This document shows positions 17,754 through 26,865 of a stretch of DNA of 64,000 nt, piece by piece. Made by a program: the position numbers and the translations under genes. Each line of letters starts with the position of its first letter. Position 1 is the stretch's first letter. Source of the DNA: CANLBN01 sp965230205 (GTDB taxonomy: Bacteria; Pseudomonadota; Gammaproteobacteria; Pseudomonadales; Cellvibrionaceae); the NCBI GenBank assembly GCA_965230205.1, contig OZ245996.1:1426001-1490000 (forward strand). The letters run 5' to 3'. Under the pieces are notes generated by a model. It worked only from the letters and a program-made list of their open reading frames with translations, searched no databases and was not told the origin of the DNA.

Positions 17754-18530
17754 TTATTTAAAAAGCAAATCGAATGATTGGCCTTTTTCAATGTTCTCTA
17801 AAGTTTCATTAAATATTTTTTTAGTCCGCTCATAGATAAAAGACCCTGAGCTGACTCTTTTTACACCCAATTCCTTTAATGTTAAAAAAGAAGGCAAGGT
17901 AGGCATAGCCATCACATTGACAGGAATAGATACAGATTCTACCAACCTCTTAATGTCGTTTTCATTGGTGATACACGGCACAAATAATCCATCAGCACCG
18001 GCTGCTTGGTATATTTCTGCACGTTCTAGTGCTTGTTCTAGTGGGTTATCTAGGCCCATTAGAAAAGGATCGGTGCGTATGTTGAGGAAAATATCAATGT
18101 TGTGTTTGGTTAAACGGCTTTTTATCGATGCTATCGTGTTGCCAAAGTCAGATGCATCAATGATCTGTCGTTGTTTTGTTTCATCAACAAATGAGTCTTC
18201 CAGGTTAATGCCTGCCACACCCACGGTATGCAATTGGTCAATGTGCCGAACGATATCATCGATATCTCGACTATAACCGCCTTCAATATCAACGGTTAAG
18301 GGTATAGAGATTCTGCTTTGTATAGATTCCACTACGCTCAGTAGCTCATCAAAACTCATCTGTTCGCCATCGTCATAACCTAACATATCGGCAATGGCCG
18401 CACTGGATGTGCCGACTGCTTGATACCCCATTTTTTCAAATGCCAGGGCGCTTTGCAGGTCCCATACATTGCCAATATGTAATAGGTTGTCTTGTTGATG
18501 TAGCGTTTTAAAGTCGTCTGCTTTGCTCAT
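17754..18530 (-). CDS. Isocitrate lyase/PEP mutase family protein
   Basis: The protein has 258 residues forming one TIM barrel. Family features are the early HIGNVWDLQSALAFEKMGYQAVGTSS, the metal-site region DIEGGYS, INLEDS, and AGADGLFVP. Relatives cleave or rearrange C-P or C-C bonds (phosphonopyruvate, methylisocitrate, oxaloacetate), but many of this subgroup are uncharacterised, and the isocitrate lyase KKCGH loop is absent. The gene is 67 bases downstream of the Crp/Fnr regulator gene and probably shares its transcript. Confidence 0.82.
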   Translation of the reverse strand: MSKADDFKTLHQQDNLLHIGNVWDLQSALAFEKMGYQAVGTSSAAIADMLGYDDGEQMSFDELLSVVESIQSRISIPLTVDIEGGYSRDIDDIVRHIDQLHTVGVAGINLEDSFVDETKQRQIIDASDFGNTIASIKSRLTKHNIDIFLNIRTDPFLMGLDNPLEQALERAEIYQAAGADGLFVPCITNENDIKRLVESVSIPVNVMAMPTLPSFLTLKELGVKRVSSGSFIYERTKKIFNETLENIEKGQSFDLLFK

Positions 18531-18597
18531 TGTTATGGTGCCTTGTTAAAAAGCCGCCATAGTAATGAGGGGTGCAGTAATAATCATTCACCTAGAT

Positions 18598-19182
18598 TCA
18601 TTTTTTTAATTTGCTGAGTGTTTGTGGTGCAATGCCAAGGTAAGAGGCAATATGATAAGACTTCACTTGTTTTTCTATCAATGGGTATTCATCAAGCAGG
18701 CGTTCGTAACGCTCTTTGGCCGTTTCAGACATCAATGAAATCACCCGTTTATAGGTGGCCGCAAAATAAGTGTCGTGTAACCAAATACGCGTTAAATGTT
18801 CCCATTTTTTGCTGGTTGAAATAAAAGCATCCAGTTCAGATAAGGAGATAGTGTAAAACACAGAGTCTTCCAGTGCTTCAAAATTCAACATTGAGCCTGT
18901 GTTTTCATAATGACTCACGCTATCGTCAAGAAAATGGTTTAAGCCGTGCTTAGTCTTCCCGCGAAAATATAATTGCCATGTAAAGTCTTTACCATTGACA
19001 TCAGTAAAGTAGGATCGTGCAACGCCGCTTTTTACAAACCATATGTCACTGAATACTTCACCAGCGGTATGGATTGTCTCCCCTTTTTTAACCTCTATTT
19101 TCTTTAGTTTTGAACGAATATAATCCCACTCCTCATGGTCAACGGTGATAAATTGTTCAATCATTTTTTTAAAATATTTCAT
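18598..19182 (-). CDS. Crp/Fnr-family transcriptional regulator
   Basis: The protein has 194 residues. The cyclic-nucleotide-binding-like barrel at about 20-115 contains KKGETIHTAGEVFSDIWFVKSG. The C-terminal helix-turn-helix YHIASYLGIAPQTLSKLKK is at the extreme end. It has no N-terminal Fnr cysteines and lacks an obvious cAMP-binding Arg/Ser pair. Close relatives are the short regulators common in Bacteroidetes and some proteobacteria. It probably controls itself and the downstream PEP-mutase family gene. Confidence 0.82.
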   Translation of the reverse strand: MKYFKKMIEQFITVDHEEWDYIRSKLKKIEVKKGETIHTAGEVFSDIWFVKSGVARSYFTDVNGKDFTWQLYFRGKTKHGLNHFLDDSVSHYENTGSMLNFEALEDSVFYTISLSELDAFISTSKKWEHLTRIWLHDTYFAATYKRVISLMSETAKERYERLLDEYPLIEKQVKSYHIASYLGIAPQTLSKLKK

Positions 19183-19356
19183 AGCGCTACAACGTTGTCA
19201 TTATTTTCTATTGCTAGATTATAAGTAAAATTTAGTTAGAAGGGTTGAATGATATATCGTCATTCATAGGAAGTAACGTGAGGCCTTGAGAAAAATGATA
19301 ATTTTATTACCTTCGCTTTAGATTAGTTAGCCTTGTGTATAAATTTTAATATAAGT

Positions 19357-19773
19357 CTATCGAGTAAATTTAACATCATAAACACTAGCAAACCCTTCGT
19401 CTTTATTAGGTGTATAAGTGATTTTGATTTTTTCTAGGTCTTCAGGTTGTAGAATAATATCTTTTACATACTTTTCTTTTGAGGTTGGATCATTTGGGAA
19501 ATAATCATAGTGTATTCCAAATATGGGCTCAGGGTCAGTTTTATTAGTGCACGCATCGTATGTTGGCGTTTCTTCATATAATTCAAGATAAACCACTTTT
19601 TCATGCCAGCCTGTTGTTCGTGTATAAAGATGATAAATTTTATCGCCTTTCTCCATTGTGTCGGCAAATCTCAGTTGGTCACTTGCTATAGTAAAAAGGC
19701 AGTCTTTACCACATGACCCAATTATAAGTGATAATGCGATAAGTAAAATTTTTACGTCCATGTTTTTAGTCAT
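19357..19773 (-). CDS. Paralogous small lipoprotein, copy 3
   Basis: The protein has 138 residues, with a signal ending in IGSC as lipobox. It shares TRTTGWHEKVVYLELYEE, one Cys in TYDAC, and YDVKFTR at the C-terminus with the next two proteins. It is the last gene of a four-gene operon whose first member is an unrelated 278-residue protein. The family is unrecognised. The tandem paralogue arrangement resembles arrays of immunity proteins (inference). Confidence 0.65.
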   Translation of the reverse strand: MTKNMDVKILLIALSLIIGSCGKDCLFTIASDQLRFADTMEKGDKIYHLYTRTTGWHEKVVYLELYEETPTYDACTNKTDPEPIFGIHYDYFPNDPTSKEKYVKDIILQPEDLEKIKITYTPNKDEGFASVYDVKFTR

Positions 19774-19802
19774 ATAGGTTCTTTACTTATGAGGAAATCA
19801 AT

Positions 19803-20198
19803 TTATCGGGAAAATTTAACGTCATAGATATTAGGGAAGCCTTCCTCTTTATTTGTTGTGTATATGATTTTAAGCTTTTCAGTATTTTCGGGCTGTAGGA
19901 TAATTTTCTTTACATATTTATGTTCTGGATAATTGTCGTAGTCTATTTTGTATATGAACTTAGTTTTAGTTTGCCTGCAATTATCAAACGTTGGTTCACT
20001 ATCGTATAATTCAAAAAATACAACTTTATTGTGCCAACCTGTAGTACGTGTATATAAATAAAATGTTTTCTTATTATGCTGTGCTTTGTCAGAGTATCTT
20101 ATTTGATCTAAAGGAAAACCGCAGTCATTTGAATGACAGCCTGCTAATAAAATAATGGCCAATAGTAGAAAGCGGTACATGAAAATGAACAAGTCCAT
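19803..20198 (-). CDS. Paralogous small lipoprotein, copy 2
   Basis: The protein has 131 residues. A hydrophobic signal ends in the lipobox LAGC; an internal ATG at 20180 would give a more usual signal length. It shares YLYTRTTGWHNKVVFFELYD, a Cys in TFDNC, and IILQPENTEKLKIIYTTNKEEG with its neighbours. It lies 5 bases after the preceding copy and 29 before the next. No known domain is recognised. Confidence 0.65.
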   Translation of the reverse strand: MDLFIFMYRFLLLAIILLAGCHSNDCGFPLDQIRYSDKAQHNKKTFYLYTRTTGWHNKVVFFELYDSEPTFDNCRQTKTKFIYKIDYDNYPEHKYVKKIILQPENTEKLKIIYTTNKEEGFPNIYDVKFSR

Positions 20199-20203
20199 GA
20201 AAG

Positions 20204-20605
20204 TTATTGTGTAAATTTAACATCATAGACATTAGAGAAGCCTTCATTTTCATCAGTTGTATATATGATTTTAATTTTTTCTGGCTTCTCAGGCTGCAAT
20301 ATTAGTTGTTTAATAAAGCTATTCTCGGGAGTATCGTCAAAAGCGCGAATAAACACTGGCTTTATATCGGCATGTTGGCATTGATTAAATGTTGGACTCT
20401 TTTCATATAATTCAAAGAAAACAACTTTTTCATGCCAGCCTGTAGTTCTGGAATATAAATAATATGTCTGTCCAGAATGTGTAGCAGTATCGTGTAGCTT
20501 GACTGCATCAAGGATTAACTCTTTACAAGCTTTTGAGCTGCATGATGTAATAAATAAAACAACGGAGAATATTATAAGAATTCTACTTACCATTTTTCTG
20601 ACCAT
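20204..20605 (-). CDS. Paralogous small lipoprotein, copy 1
   Basis: The protein has 133 residues, with a signal ending in ITSC. It shows the same conserved core (YLYSRTTGWHEKVVFFELYE, a Cys in TFNQC, and YDVKFTQ at the end). The ATG at 20605 overlaps the end of the 278-residue gene by 19 bases; an ATG at 20593 is the alternative. The overlap indicates coupled translation with that upstream gene. Confidence 0.65.
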   Translation of the reverse strand: MVRKMVSRILIIFSVVLFITSCSSKACKELILDAVKLHDTATHSGQTYYLYSRTTGWHEKVVFFELYEKSPTFNQCQHADIKPVFIRAFDDTPENSFIKQLILQPEKPEKIKIIYTTDENEGFSNVYDVKFTQ

Positions 20606-21423
20606 GTAGCACTATAAATGAAGGGTTTTGCTATTCCTAAACCAGAATCCATATATTCTGATAGACCATCAGGTAAATGTAGTGTCTTTCCTTCATTCAA
20701 CGAAAATTTTGATATTTTATTATCCTTAGAAAAGGGTTCAAAATCATAACGATTTTTTACTGACCAGCGTGTATGGAAGTTATTTTTTATAGGTTCGCTA
20801 GTGTTGGCAATAAGATAGAAGCGATTGTCAGCATATCTAAGCCGAAAGTTATTTTGCTCAGTATACATTCTGCCGCTGCTTTCAACATAACCTTCGGTCA
20901 TAATATTTCTACTGTCATTGATAAGCATTAATGGCTTAAAATATTGGCTTCTCCTAAATTTAGGGTTGTCAGTCTTTAACGAAAAGAAATATTCATTTCG
21001 CTTGGCCAAGTCTTTAATATAGGCTTTCATCGCCTTCATGGTATCTTGCACAACTACAGACTTTTCATAAGGTCTAGAGTCCATTTTAACCGTCACCCCG
21101 TTACCATTCACATAATGGTTGGCCAGTCTTGCGGCCTCGGGCATGCCTTTAGCGTGGCCGCCCCACCAAAATGATTCGTAGAGTTCGATTAAAAACGTCT
21201 TTTCTATCTGGCTGAAAGGCATGTTAATTTGTGCTTTGCAGCTTAAGTAATTGATTGTGGCTTGCATTAAATCAAAGCTGATTTTGGAATTGAATACAGC
21301 AATATTCCCCATATGATAAAGCGGCGCGCCAGGGACTTCGACTGCTTGAGCCAAGCAGGCTTGTGCTTTTTGGGATAAGGTGTCCGTATTGGTCTTTTTC
21401 GAGGGTGCTGCTTGAATGGCCAT
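20587..21423 (-). CDS. Hypothetical protein heading the lipoprotein-array operon
   Basis: The protein has 278 residues, begins with a hydrophilic Ala/Lys/Thr-rich segment, and has no signal peptide or membrane segment. A central WWGGHAKGMPEAARLANHYVNG segment stands out, followed by a strand-rich C-terminal half. I do not recognise the family. It is first in an operon followed by three paralogous lipoproteins that would sit in the periplasm. One explanation is an antibacterial effector acting in the periplasm with multiplied immunity lipoproteins, but no secretion gene or adaptor is visible to support this directly. Confidence 0.6.
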   Translation of the reverse strand: MAIQAAPSKKTNTDTLSQKAQACLAQAVEVPGAPLYHMGNIAVFNSKISFDLMQATINYLSCKAQINMPFSQIEKTFLIELYESFWWGGHAKGMPEAARLANHYVNGNGVTVKMDSRPYEKSVVVQDTMKAMKAYIKDLAKRNEYFFSLKTDNPKFRRSQYFKPLMLINDSRNIMTEGYVESSGRMYTEQNNFRLRYADNRFYLIANTSEPIKNNFHTRWSVKNRYDFEPFSKDNKISKFSLNEGKTLHLPDGLSEYMDSGLGIAKPFIYSATWSEKW

Positions 21424-21639
21424 ATCGATAAACTCCCTGTAAATTTATACTTATCAGAACATTGTAACCGGCACCTGTGTTCGAAAGTGTGAATTGATCC
21501 CCAGTATTTATTCACCATTAAGTTAGTCAATATGATTTGGCGCCCCATTCTTCATGGAGGGGCAGGCATCAATAAGCTATGTTTTAAACTGAATACTTGC
21601 CAGAACGTATAATGAATAAGAATAGTTAGGAGTGATGCG

Positions 21640-22062
21640 ATGACGATTTCACTAACACACCTTGCGCTGCATGTTCGAGATTTAGATGCCTGTGTGGATT
21701 TTTATACACGCTACGCGGGTATGCATGTGGTGCACGACCGAGTGTCGGGCAAAAAGCATGTGGTCTGGCTGGCGGAAAAAGGTCAGGAAGATCGGTTTAT
21801 TCTAGTATTAATACCCGGTGGCCCTGGGCGGGATCAGTCCATGGAGGATTTTTCGCACTTGGGTTTTGCGGTCGAAACCCGCGAGGCGGTGGATGCCATT
21901 GCTGACCGCGCCCGTGATGACGGCATTCTAGTGTGGGAGCCAAGGGAGGAGCCTTACCCGGTGGGATACTACTGTGGCTTAAAGGACCCTGATGGGAATT
22001 TTGTTGAGTTTAGCTATGGCCAACCTTTAGGGCCGGGTGCCGTGAATAAGCGTAAACCCTAA
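21640..22062 (+). CDS. VOC-family (glyoxalase/dioxygenase fold) protein
   Basis: The protein has 140 residues. It has two beta-alpha-beta-beta-beta modules: LTHLALHVRDLDACVDFYTRYAGM at the start, with the first metal ligand His, and DPDGNFVEFSYG near the end, with the last ligand Glu. Metal-binding residues are therefore preserved. Members include glyoxalase I, fosfomycin-resistance enzymes and ring-cleaving dioxygenases, so the substrate cannot be assigned. It is convergent with the PP2C/kinase gene, whose stop is 15 bases away. Confidence 0.8.
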   Translation: MTISLTHLALHVRDLDACVDFYTRYAGMHVVHDRVSGKKHVVWLAEKGQEDRFILVLIPGGPGRDQSMEDFSHLGFAVETREAVDAIADRARDDGILVWEPREEPYPVGYYCGLKDPDGNFVEFSYGQPLGPGAVNKRKP

Positions 22063-22077
22063 TGTTATTTTTATGTT

Positions 22078-23796
22078 TTAGTGTGCATATTGATAAATCG
22101 CCACACACAATAAAATAAACGAAATACATTGCCAAAAAAGTACTGGGTTACGCTCGATGAGTGGCGGTCTGGTTTGGTTAGTATAATGCGGGTTGGGGTG
22201 TTTTAGTTCGTGTATAAATTCCGACACTTCAAGGTAGCGTTTTTCTGGTTGGATATGCACAGCTTTTTTAATGGCATAATCTATCCAGCCGGGGATGTTA
22301 TTGTCATTGGTGGTGAGTGAGCGGTATGCCAGCCGTTGCTGATCACGCGCACTGTTGGTTTTTGCAATGCTGACGCCATAGGGCAGCTTGCCCGATAGCA
22401 TGTGGTAGCAAATAACGCCTAACGAAAATATATCTGACCGGCTGGTGCCGAGTTCTCCTAGAAAATATTCTGGTGCTGTGTATTGCGTTGTTCCTGCAAT
22501 GCCTTCGTTATATGTTGTGATATCGTTAATGCCAGCGATTTTGGCAGAGCCTAAGCCGATAATTTTTACGATGCCATCTTTGTCGATCATTATATTATTG
22601 GGGCGCAAGTCCTGATGGACCATTTCTTGTCTGTGTAAAGCTTGTAAACCTTTGGTGGTTTGTTCAATGATGTCTCTAACTGTATCAATATCCGGTGCTG
22701 GGTTATCGGCCATCCATTGGGTTAATGTTTTGCCTTCAATATAGTTGGTAACGGTATAAAGGTATTGTTTGCTGCGCGTAGAGGTTGGGGTATTGAGTAC
22801 GTGGGCATTGTTAATACGTTTTGCTACCCAGTCTTCCCTTAAAAAACTTTCCAGATAACGCCGGTTCGTTTTCATTGCTTTTGATGGCGTTTTAATAGCA
22901 ACCGTTTGTTCAGTTTTCATATCCTGTGCTAAATAAATATAGCTGCGGTTGCTGATAGATATCTCGCGAAGAATTTGATAACCATCGAATGCTTGTTGGG
23001 CCTGTAATGTTGGCGGCGGTGGTAACAGATCAATTTGTTGCTGAACTTCATTCAGGTTTTTATTTGGTAGGCTAACTACTTTCACAATTTGTACCGTGAG
23101 GTTGTCGTCACTACCTGCGTCATAGGCTTGTTGAATAATTTGTTCAGCTGCGAGGTCAAGGTCATGTATATGGGCGTAAAGTATGTCTGTAATGGTGTTA
23201 TCTCTTACAAAGTCATAAACGCCATCGGTCATTAAAATAAAAATATCATCCGGCTCAGTTTGTAAGTGGTGGTAGTCGATATCAATCGAGTTATTGATGC
23301 CTATCCCTCGTGTTAAATAACTCACTTCTTCTGATACAACATTGCGATGGTCTGTGGTGAGTTGTTCAAGGTGTTTGCCTGATACACGAAAAATGCGAGA
23401 GTCACCACAGTGAAAAATATGTGCAGTGTTAGATTTAAAAATAATGCCGCTAAAGGTACAGATATAACCTTTGTCTTTATTGTAACGGTGTGGGCTGTGC
23501 CGTGTTTGCGCATAGAGCCATGAGTTGGTTGCAGCGAGTACACATTGAACAGATGTTTTGACTGACCACGAGTCCGAGGTGCAATAGTAGTCATACATTA
23601 CACTTTTAACTACTGTTTCTGCCGCAATGTGGCTGACTTCACTGCTGCTGATCCCATCAGCAAGGGCAACGGCAATACCTTTTGTATTGAGTAAAGGTTG
23701 TTCCGGGATAAAAGCGCCGTGAAAACCCTGGTTCACAGGCTTTCTTCCAGTACTGGAATGTTGTCCGATTGATAGTGTGAGTTGTGGTTTACTCAT
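22078..23796 (-). CDS. PP2C phosphatase/protein kinase fusion with degenerate DFG motif
   Basis: The protein has 572 residues. The PP2C-type phosphatase domain spans about 1-235, with ALADGISSSE, CGDSRIF, LMTDGVYDF and GSDDNLTVQIV. A Hanks-type kinase domain spans about 270-530: VAIK supplies the ATP lysine and VHQDLRPNNIM carries the catalytic Asp. The usual DFG is GLG (in KIIGLGSAK), so the magnesium-binding Asp is missing. A membrane helix at about 550-570 anchors the C-terminus. Related fusions in Pseudomonas and Vibrio keep DFG. The kinase half may be inactive or act as a pseudokinase (inference). The partner proteins are unknown. Confidence 0.83.
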   Translation of the reverse strand: MSKPQLTLSIGQHSSTGRKPVNQGFHGAFIPEQPLLNTKGIAVALADGISSSEVSHIAAETVVKSVMYDYYCTSDSWSVKTSVQCVLAATNSWLYAQTRHSPHRYNKDKGYICTFSGIIFKSNTAHIFHCGDSRIFRVSGKHLEQLTTDHRNVVSEEVSYLTRGIGINNSIDIDYHHLQTEPDDIFILMTDGVYDFVRDNTITDILYAHIHDLDLAAEQIIQQAYDAGSDDNLTVQIVKVVSLPNKNLNEVQQQIDLLPPPPTLQAQQAFDGYQILREISISNRSYIYLAQDMKTEQTVAIKTPSKAMKTNRRYLESFLREDWVAKRINNAHVLNTPTSTRSKQYLYTVTNYIEGKTLTQWMADNPAPDIDTVRDIIEQTTKGLQALHRQEMVHQDLRPNNIMIDKDGIVKIIGLGSAKIAGINDITTYNEGIAGTTQYTAPEYFLGELGTSRSDIFSLGVICYHMLSGKLPYGVSIAKTNSARDQQRLAYRSLTTNDNNIPGWIDYAIKKAVHIQPEKRYLEVSEFIHELKHPNPHYTNQTRPPLIERNPVLFWQCISFILLCVAIYQYAH

Positions 23797-23807
23797 AAAT
23801 AAAAAAA

Positions 23808-23827
23808 CCCCACCGGTTAAGGTGGGG
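23808..23827 (-). terminator. Rho-independent terminator, minus strand
   Basis: The stem CCCCACC/GGTGGGG with a short loop is followed on the minus strand by a run of seven T. It ends just before the start of the PP2C/kinase gene, so it stops transcripts coming from upstream on that strand and isolates that gene. Confidence 0.7.
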
Positions 23828-24237
23828 AATCATTGGGTGGTTTGGTAATTGTTATTATTTATAAAGCTTAAGCTAAGCTGTTTTTATATGAGTTAAATAC
23901 AATGATAAATCCACTAATATAAAGCTAACGACAAGGTTGTTTAACACAGTTGGCATGTCATTCTAGAATAAGTCATTAACTCTACTCTATAAGCAGCCAT
24001 CGTCTATTGTGTGCGACTTAGATAGCGAATTACGTGCCAAAAATAGAAAAGCTATATAAAACAATGAGGTATCAATAAGAGAGAGGCTTATTCGTTCACT
24101 AACCCTCAGTATTGTGCACCTAAGTGTTAGCGCTCGCCCTGAATTGGTGCGGATAAGAGAGGAATAATTATTTCTTTATTAACGCCTATTTAAATAAGGT
24201 AATAAAAAGTATCTAGTCTCTTTTATTATTCTTATCA

Positions 24238-24273
24238 ATATGGCGAGAAACTATTATTAGTTGCTCGCCATAT
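24238..24273 (-). terminator. Hairpin terminator after the SMP-30 gene
   Basis: A 10-base stem, ATATGGCGAG with its complement CTCGCCATAT, is extended by an inner AACTA/TAGTT pairing. T-rich flanks are present on both sides. It lies 56 bases beyond the stop of the SMP-30-like gene and probably ends the HbpS/SMP-30 transcript. Confidence 0.6.
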
Positions 24274-24328
24274 TTTATCTGCAGAAGAATGGATGTCTGT
24301 AGTTAAAATGTATTATTACCAGTGTTGC

Positions 24329-25237
24329 TTATTCTATTTTCATAAAGGCTATGCTGTTTTGTTTTAACAGAGGTAACAGTAATGTCTTTCTTTTATAGTC
24401 ATAGCCAATGTTTGCCGCAGGTACAGGCAGAGACGCTTCTTCAATAAAGTGATTGTCAGAGGTTAGTCGATATAACTTGGATGTTTCCCAGCTGGTAGTT
24501 AAAAATTCTCCATTAGGTAAGCGAACAATGCCGTCGAGTATTTTTCCGGGTGAGTAAGTCAGGTATCTCGCCTTACTGTTTTTATCAAGTACGTATAAAT
24601 TGTTAGAGCCTCTGGTGACAACGCCTAGCTCTCCTCCAGGTAACACTTCCAATCCATTGGGTTGATTTAATCCTGTTCCTTCTACCCATTTTGTTACATT
24701 ACCGTTAGAAGTTATTTTATATATAGCGTCTAAGTTGGTTGCCTTAAAGCCGCCATCCTTAAAGATAAGTGCGCTTTCACTCACATAAAGTTCGCCATTA
24801 GGTGTGGCAACAATATCATTTAAAAACGTGGTTCCAGGTATCGCAATATCATTACGTTGCTTGCCTGTTTTTCGGTTAAAGACTCTCACCGTATCGATAT
24901 CAGCGACATAGATATTATTGCCATGCACGGCAATGCCCTTTGGTGAATGTAGCGTGACATCTTTAGACGCGCCGTCAATCCATTTTAGATCAATAATTTT
25001 ACCGTCAGTGCCAACTTTGGATATGAAGCCATTATCATCTTTTGCTGGTATTTTTCCTGAGATATTAGACACTAAATACACATCCTCTTGTGGGTCATGC
25101 AAGACAGTCTCTGGCAGCTCAAATCCTTTGATAGTTGTTAATTGTGGTTCAGATGCATAGGCATTGATAAAAGGTGTTGTTGCTGACAGCATAAATGTTG
25201 TCAGTAATGCGATTTTTTTTGCGGCTTTGCTCTTCAT
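24329..25237 (-). CDS. Exported SMP-30/gluconolactonase-like beta-propeller
   Basis: The protein has 302 residues. An N-terminal signal peptide of about 28 residues ends at NAYA. The remainder has the repeating strand pattern of a six-bladed propeller, with LHSPKGIAVHGNNIYVADID, NDIVATPNGELYVSES and LNQPNGLEVLPGGELGV as blade signatures. SMP-30 family members are lactonases or sugar-binding propellers. Here it is exported, so it acts in the periplasm. It follows the HbpS-like gene by 83 bases, and a LysR regulator is divergent from the pair. Confidence 0.82.
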   Translation of the reverse strand: MKSKAAKKIALLTTFMLSATTPFINAYASEPQLTTIKGFELPETVLHDPQEDVYLVSNISGKIPAKDDNGFISKVGTDGKIIDLKWIDGASKDVTLHSPKGIAVHGNNIYVADIDTVRVFNRKTGKQRNDIAIPGTTFLNDIVATPNGELYVSESALIFKDGGFKATNLDAIYKITSNGNVTKWVEGTGLNQPNGLEVLPGGELGVVTRGSNNLYVLDKNSKARYLTYSPGKILDGIVRLPNGEFLTTSWETSKLYRLTSDNHFIEEASLPVPAANIGYDYKRKTLLLPLLKQNSIAFMKIE

Positions 25238-25320
25238 AAATTTTACTCTTGTCAGGGGTTAAGTCGTTGAAACCCTACGTAACCAATTGAAAACGGTATA
25301 GAGGGCGATGGGTATAGCTT

Positions 25321-25866
25321 TTAGCACTTGGCAGCCGCAGCGACGCCGACTAATGCTATTTCACGGTCTTGAGTTTGAGTGACTCCGGCAACACCCACTC
25401 CGCCAGTAATACGTTTATTCTGTAAAAGTACTTCTCCGCCTTCTGCGGCATGTACATGTAAATCGGTAAACCCGAGGATTGCTTGCCTTCCTTTTGACAG
25501 TGCGTCGGAAAACACTTTGGTTGAGCGTTTAGTCAGTGTGGCGGAAGATGCTTTGGCTATGGCAAAGTCGGTACTGGCTTTATGGGCATTATCCATTCGG
25601 CTAAGCATGACTACTCTGCCAGCTGAATCAACAACTGCCACGCTGACATTCCAGCCTTTTGATTCAGCGTAGTTAAGCGATGCTTGTGTTACTGATGCGG
25701 CACAGGTGTGTGCTATATCAGCCCCGTAAGGCAGAGATAGTGTGGCTGCAATGGGAGCCGCAGCATAAGCTTGCAACGGCATCACTGTCATACCCAATGA
25801 GGCCGCTACACAGTATTTTTTATTTCTCCATAAGTTAAAATGATGATTAATTTTTTTCATAAACAT
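25321..25866 (-). CDS. Exported GlcG/HbpS-family (heme-binding-like) protein
   Basis: The protein has 181 residues. A signal peptide ends around AYAAAP. The GlcG/HbpS domain follows, with ALNYAESKGWNVSVAVVDSAGRVVMLSRMDNA-like features (VSVAVVDSAGR and SRMDNAHKAS are visible) and a terminal GGVGVAGVTQTQDREIALVG. HbpS binds heme or senses redox state, while the glc-locus GlcG is of unknown function. It is first in the operon with the SMP-30 gene and is probably controlled by the divergent LysR. An alternative ATG lies at 25860. Confidence 0.83.
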   Translation of the reverse strand: MFMKKINHHFNLWRNKKYCVAASLGMTVMPLQAYAAAPIAATLSLPYGADIAHTCAASVTQASLNYAESKGWNVSVAVVDSAGRVVMLSRMDNAHKASTDFAIAKASSATLTKRSTKVFSDALSKGRQAILGFTDLHVHAAEGGEVLLQNKRITGGVGVAGVTQTQDREIALVGVAAAAKC

Positions 25867-25986
25867 AGCTTAAATAGCCTCTTTATCGTCGTTAATTAAA
25901 GAAGTTTTCATGCTCTCATATCTTATTTAGGGACTCCAATTCTATGATATGATTGTTCGATAAGCTCTACTTATGATTAAAGCCTT

Positions 25987-26865
25987 ATGGATCTACGTTC
26001 ATTTCAGTGTGTTATTGCATTAGCGGATGAAGAGCATTTCGGCCGCGCGGCCGATCGATTGCACATTACTCAGCCCGCACTCAGTCAGCGTATTGCCGCA
26101 CTGGAAGACGAGGTGGGGCACGACTTATTCGTTCGTGCTCGCGGGTCAATTAAACCGACTAGAGCAGGGGAAGCCTTAATCCGCCGAGCCCATGCAGTAC
26201 TTGCAAATGCCGAAGCGGCAAAAGCAGATGCCAAACTTGCTGCAACGGGTGTGATAGGGCAGTTACATATTGGGTTTACGCAAATTATTCTCTATCAGTC
26301 CTTCCCTGAATTACTGACGCGTTTTAGACAAGCTTACCCCGAGATAGAAATAGAACTGCAGGAATCAATATCACCAAAGCAGGAGCAGGCATTGGTCGAT
26401 GGACATATTGATATTGGCTTAATACATCCGCCACTTATCCATAAAGAGCTTCAGTGTCACTCGCTGGAGCCTATTAAATTAATCATGGCCATGCCCGAAA
26501 ACTGGCCGCAATCCAAATTGCCCGTCGTCAAGTTATCTGATTGCGCCGATATGCCATTGATATTACCGCCGCGTCATATCGGCCCAATATTTTATGATGG
26601 TATTATCTCCGCTTGTAATCGCGCTGGTTTCAGTCCAAACATTGTTCAAAAAGCAATTATGTCAACGCTGATTGGCTTAGTGTCGGCAGGTGTGGGTGCG
26701 GGATTTGTGGCCGAAGGTTTTTCAGTGATTAAGCGCCCCAATGTTGTCTATGTTCCGGTCGAGGATGATTTGCCAACACTGCCTGTTGCCGTTGCCTGGC
26801 AAGCTGACGTTGCCAATCCGGCGGTTAATCGGTTTTTAGATATGTTGCGCCATAATGATAATTAA
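25987..26865 (+). CDS. LysR-family transcriptional regulator
   Basis: The protein has 292 residues. The N-terminal winged helix (FGRAADRLHITQPALSQRIAALEDEVG) is followed by a periplasmic-binding-protein-like effector domain. It is divergent from the HbpS/SMP-30 operon with a 120-base gap, the classic arrangement for a LysR activator and its target. The ligand is unknown; the effector domain resembles the group sensing aromatic acids (weak inference). Confidence 0.88.
   Translation: MDLRSFQCVIALADEEHFGRAADRLHITQPALSQRIAALEDEVGHDLFVRARGSIKPTRAGEALIRRAHAVLANAEAAKADAKLAATGVIGQLHIGFTQIILYQSFPELLTRFRQAYPEIEIELQESISPKQEQALVDGHIDIGLIHPPLIHKELQCHSLEPIKLIMAMPENWPQSKLPVVKLSDCADMPLILPPRHIGPIFYDGIISACNRAGFSPNIVQKAIMSTLIGLVSAGVGAGFVAEGFSVIKRPNVVYVPVEDDLPTLPVAVAWQADVANPAVNRFLDMLRHNDN

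Larger units (their letters stand above)
23797..24328. other. Long intergenic region with two hairpins
   Basis: This gap of 532 bases has no credible gene. It contains two strong inverted repeats, described separately, at 23808-23827 and 24238-24273. The AT-rich stretch between them could encode a small RNA ending at the 23808 terminator on the minus strand, but nothing in the sequence proves it. Confidence 0.3.
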
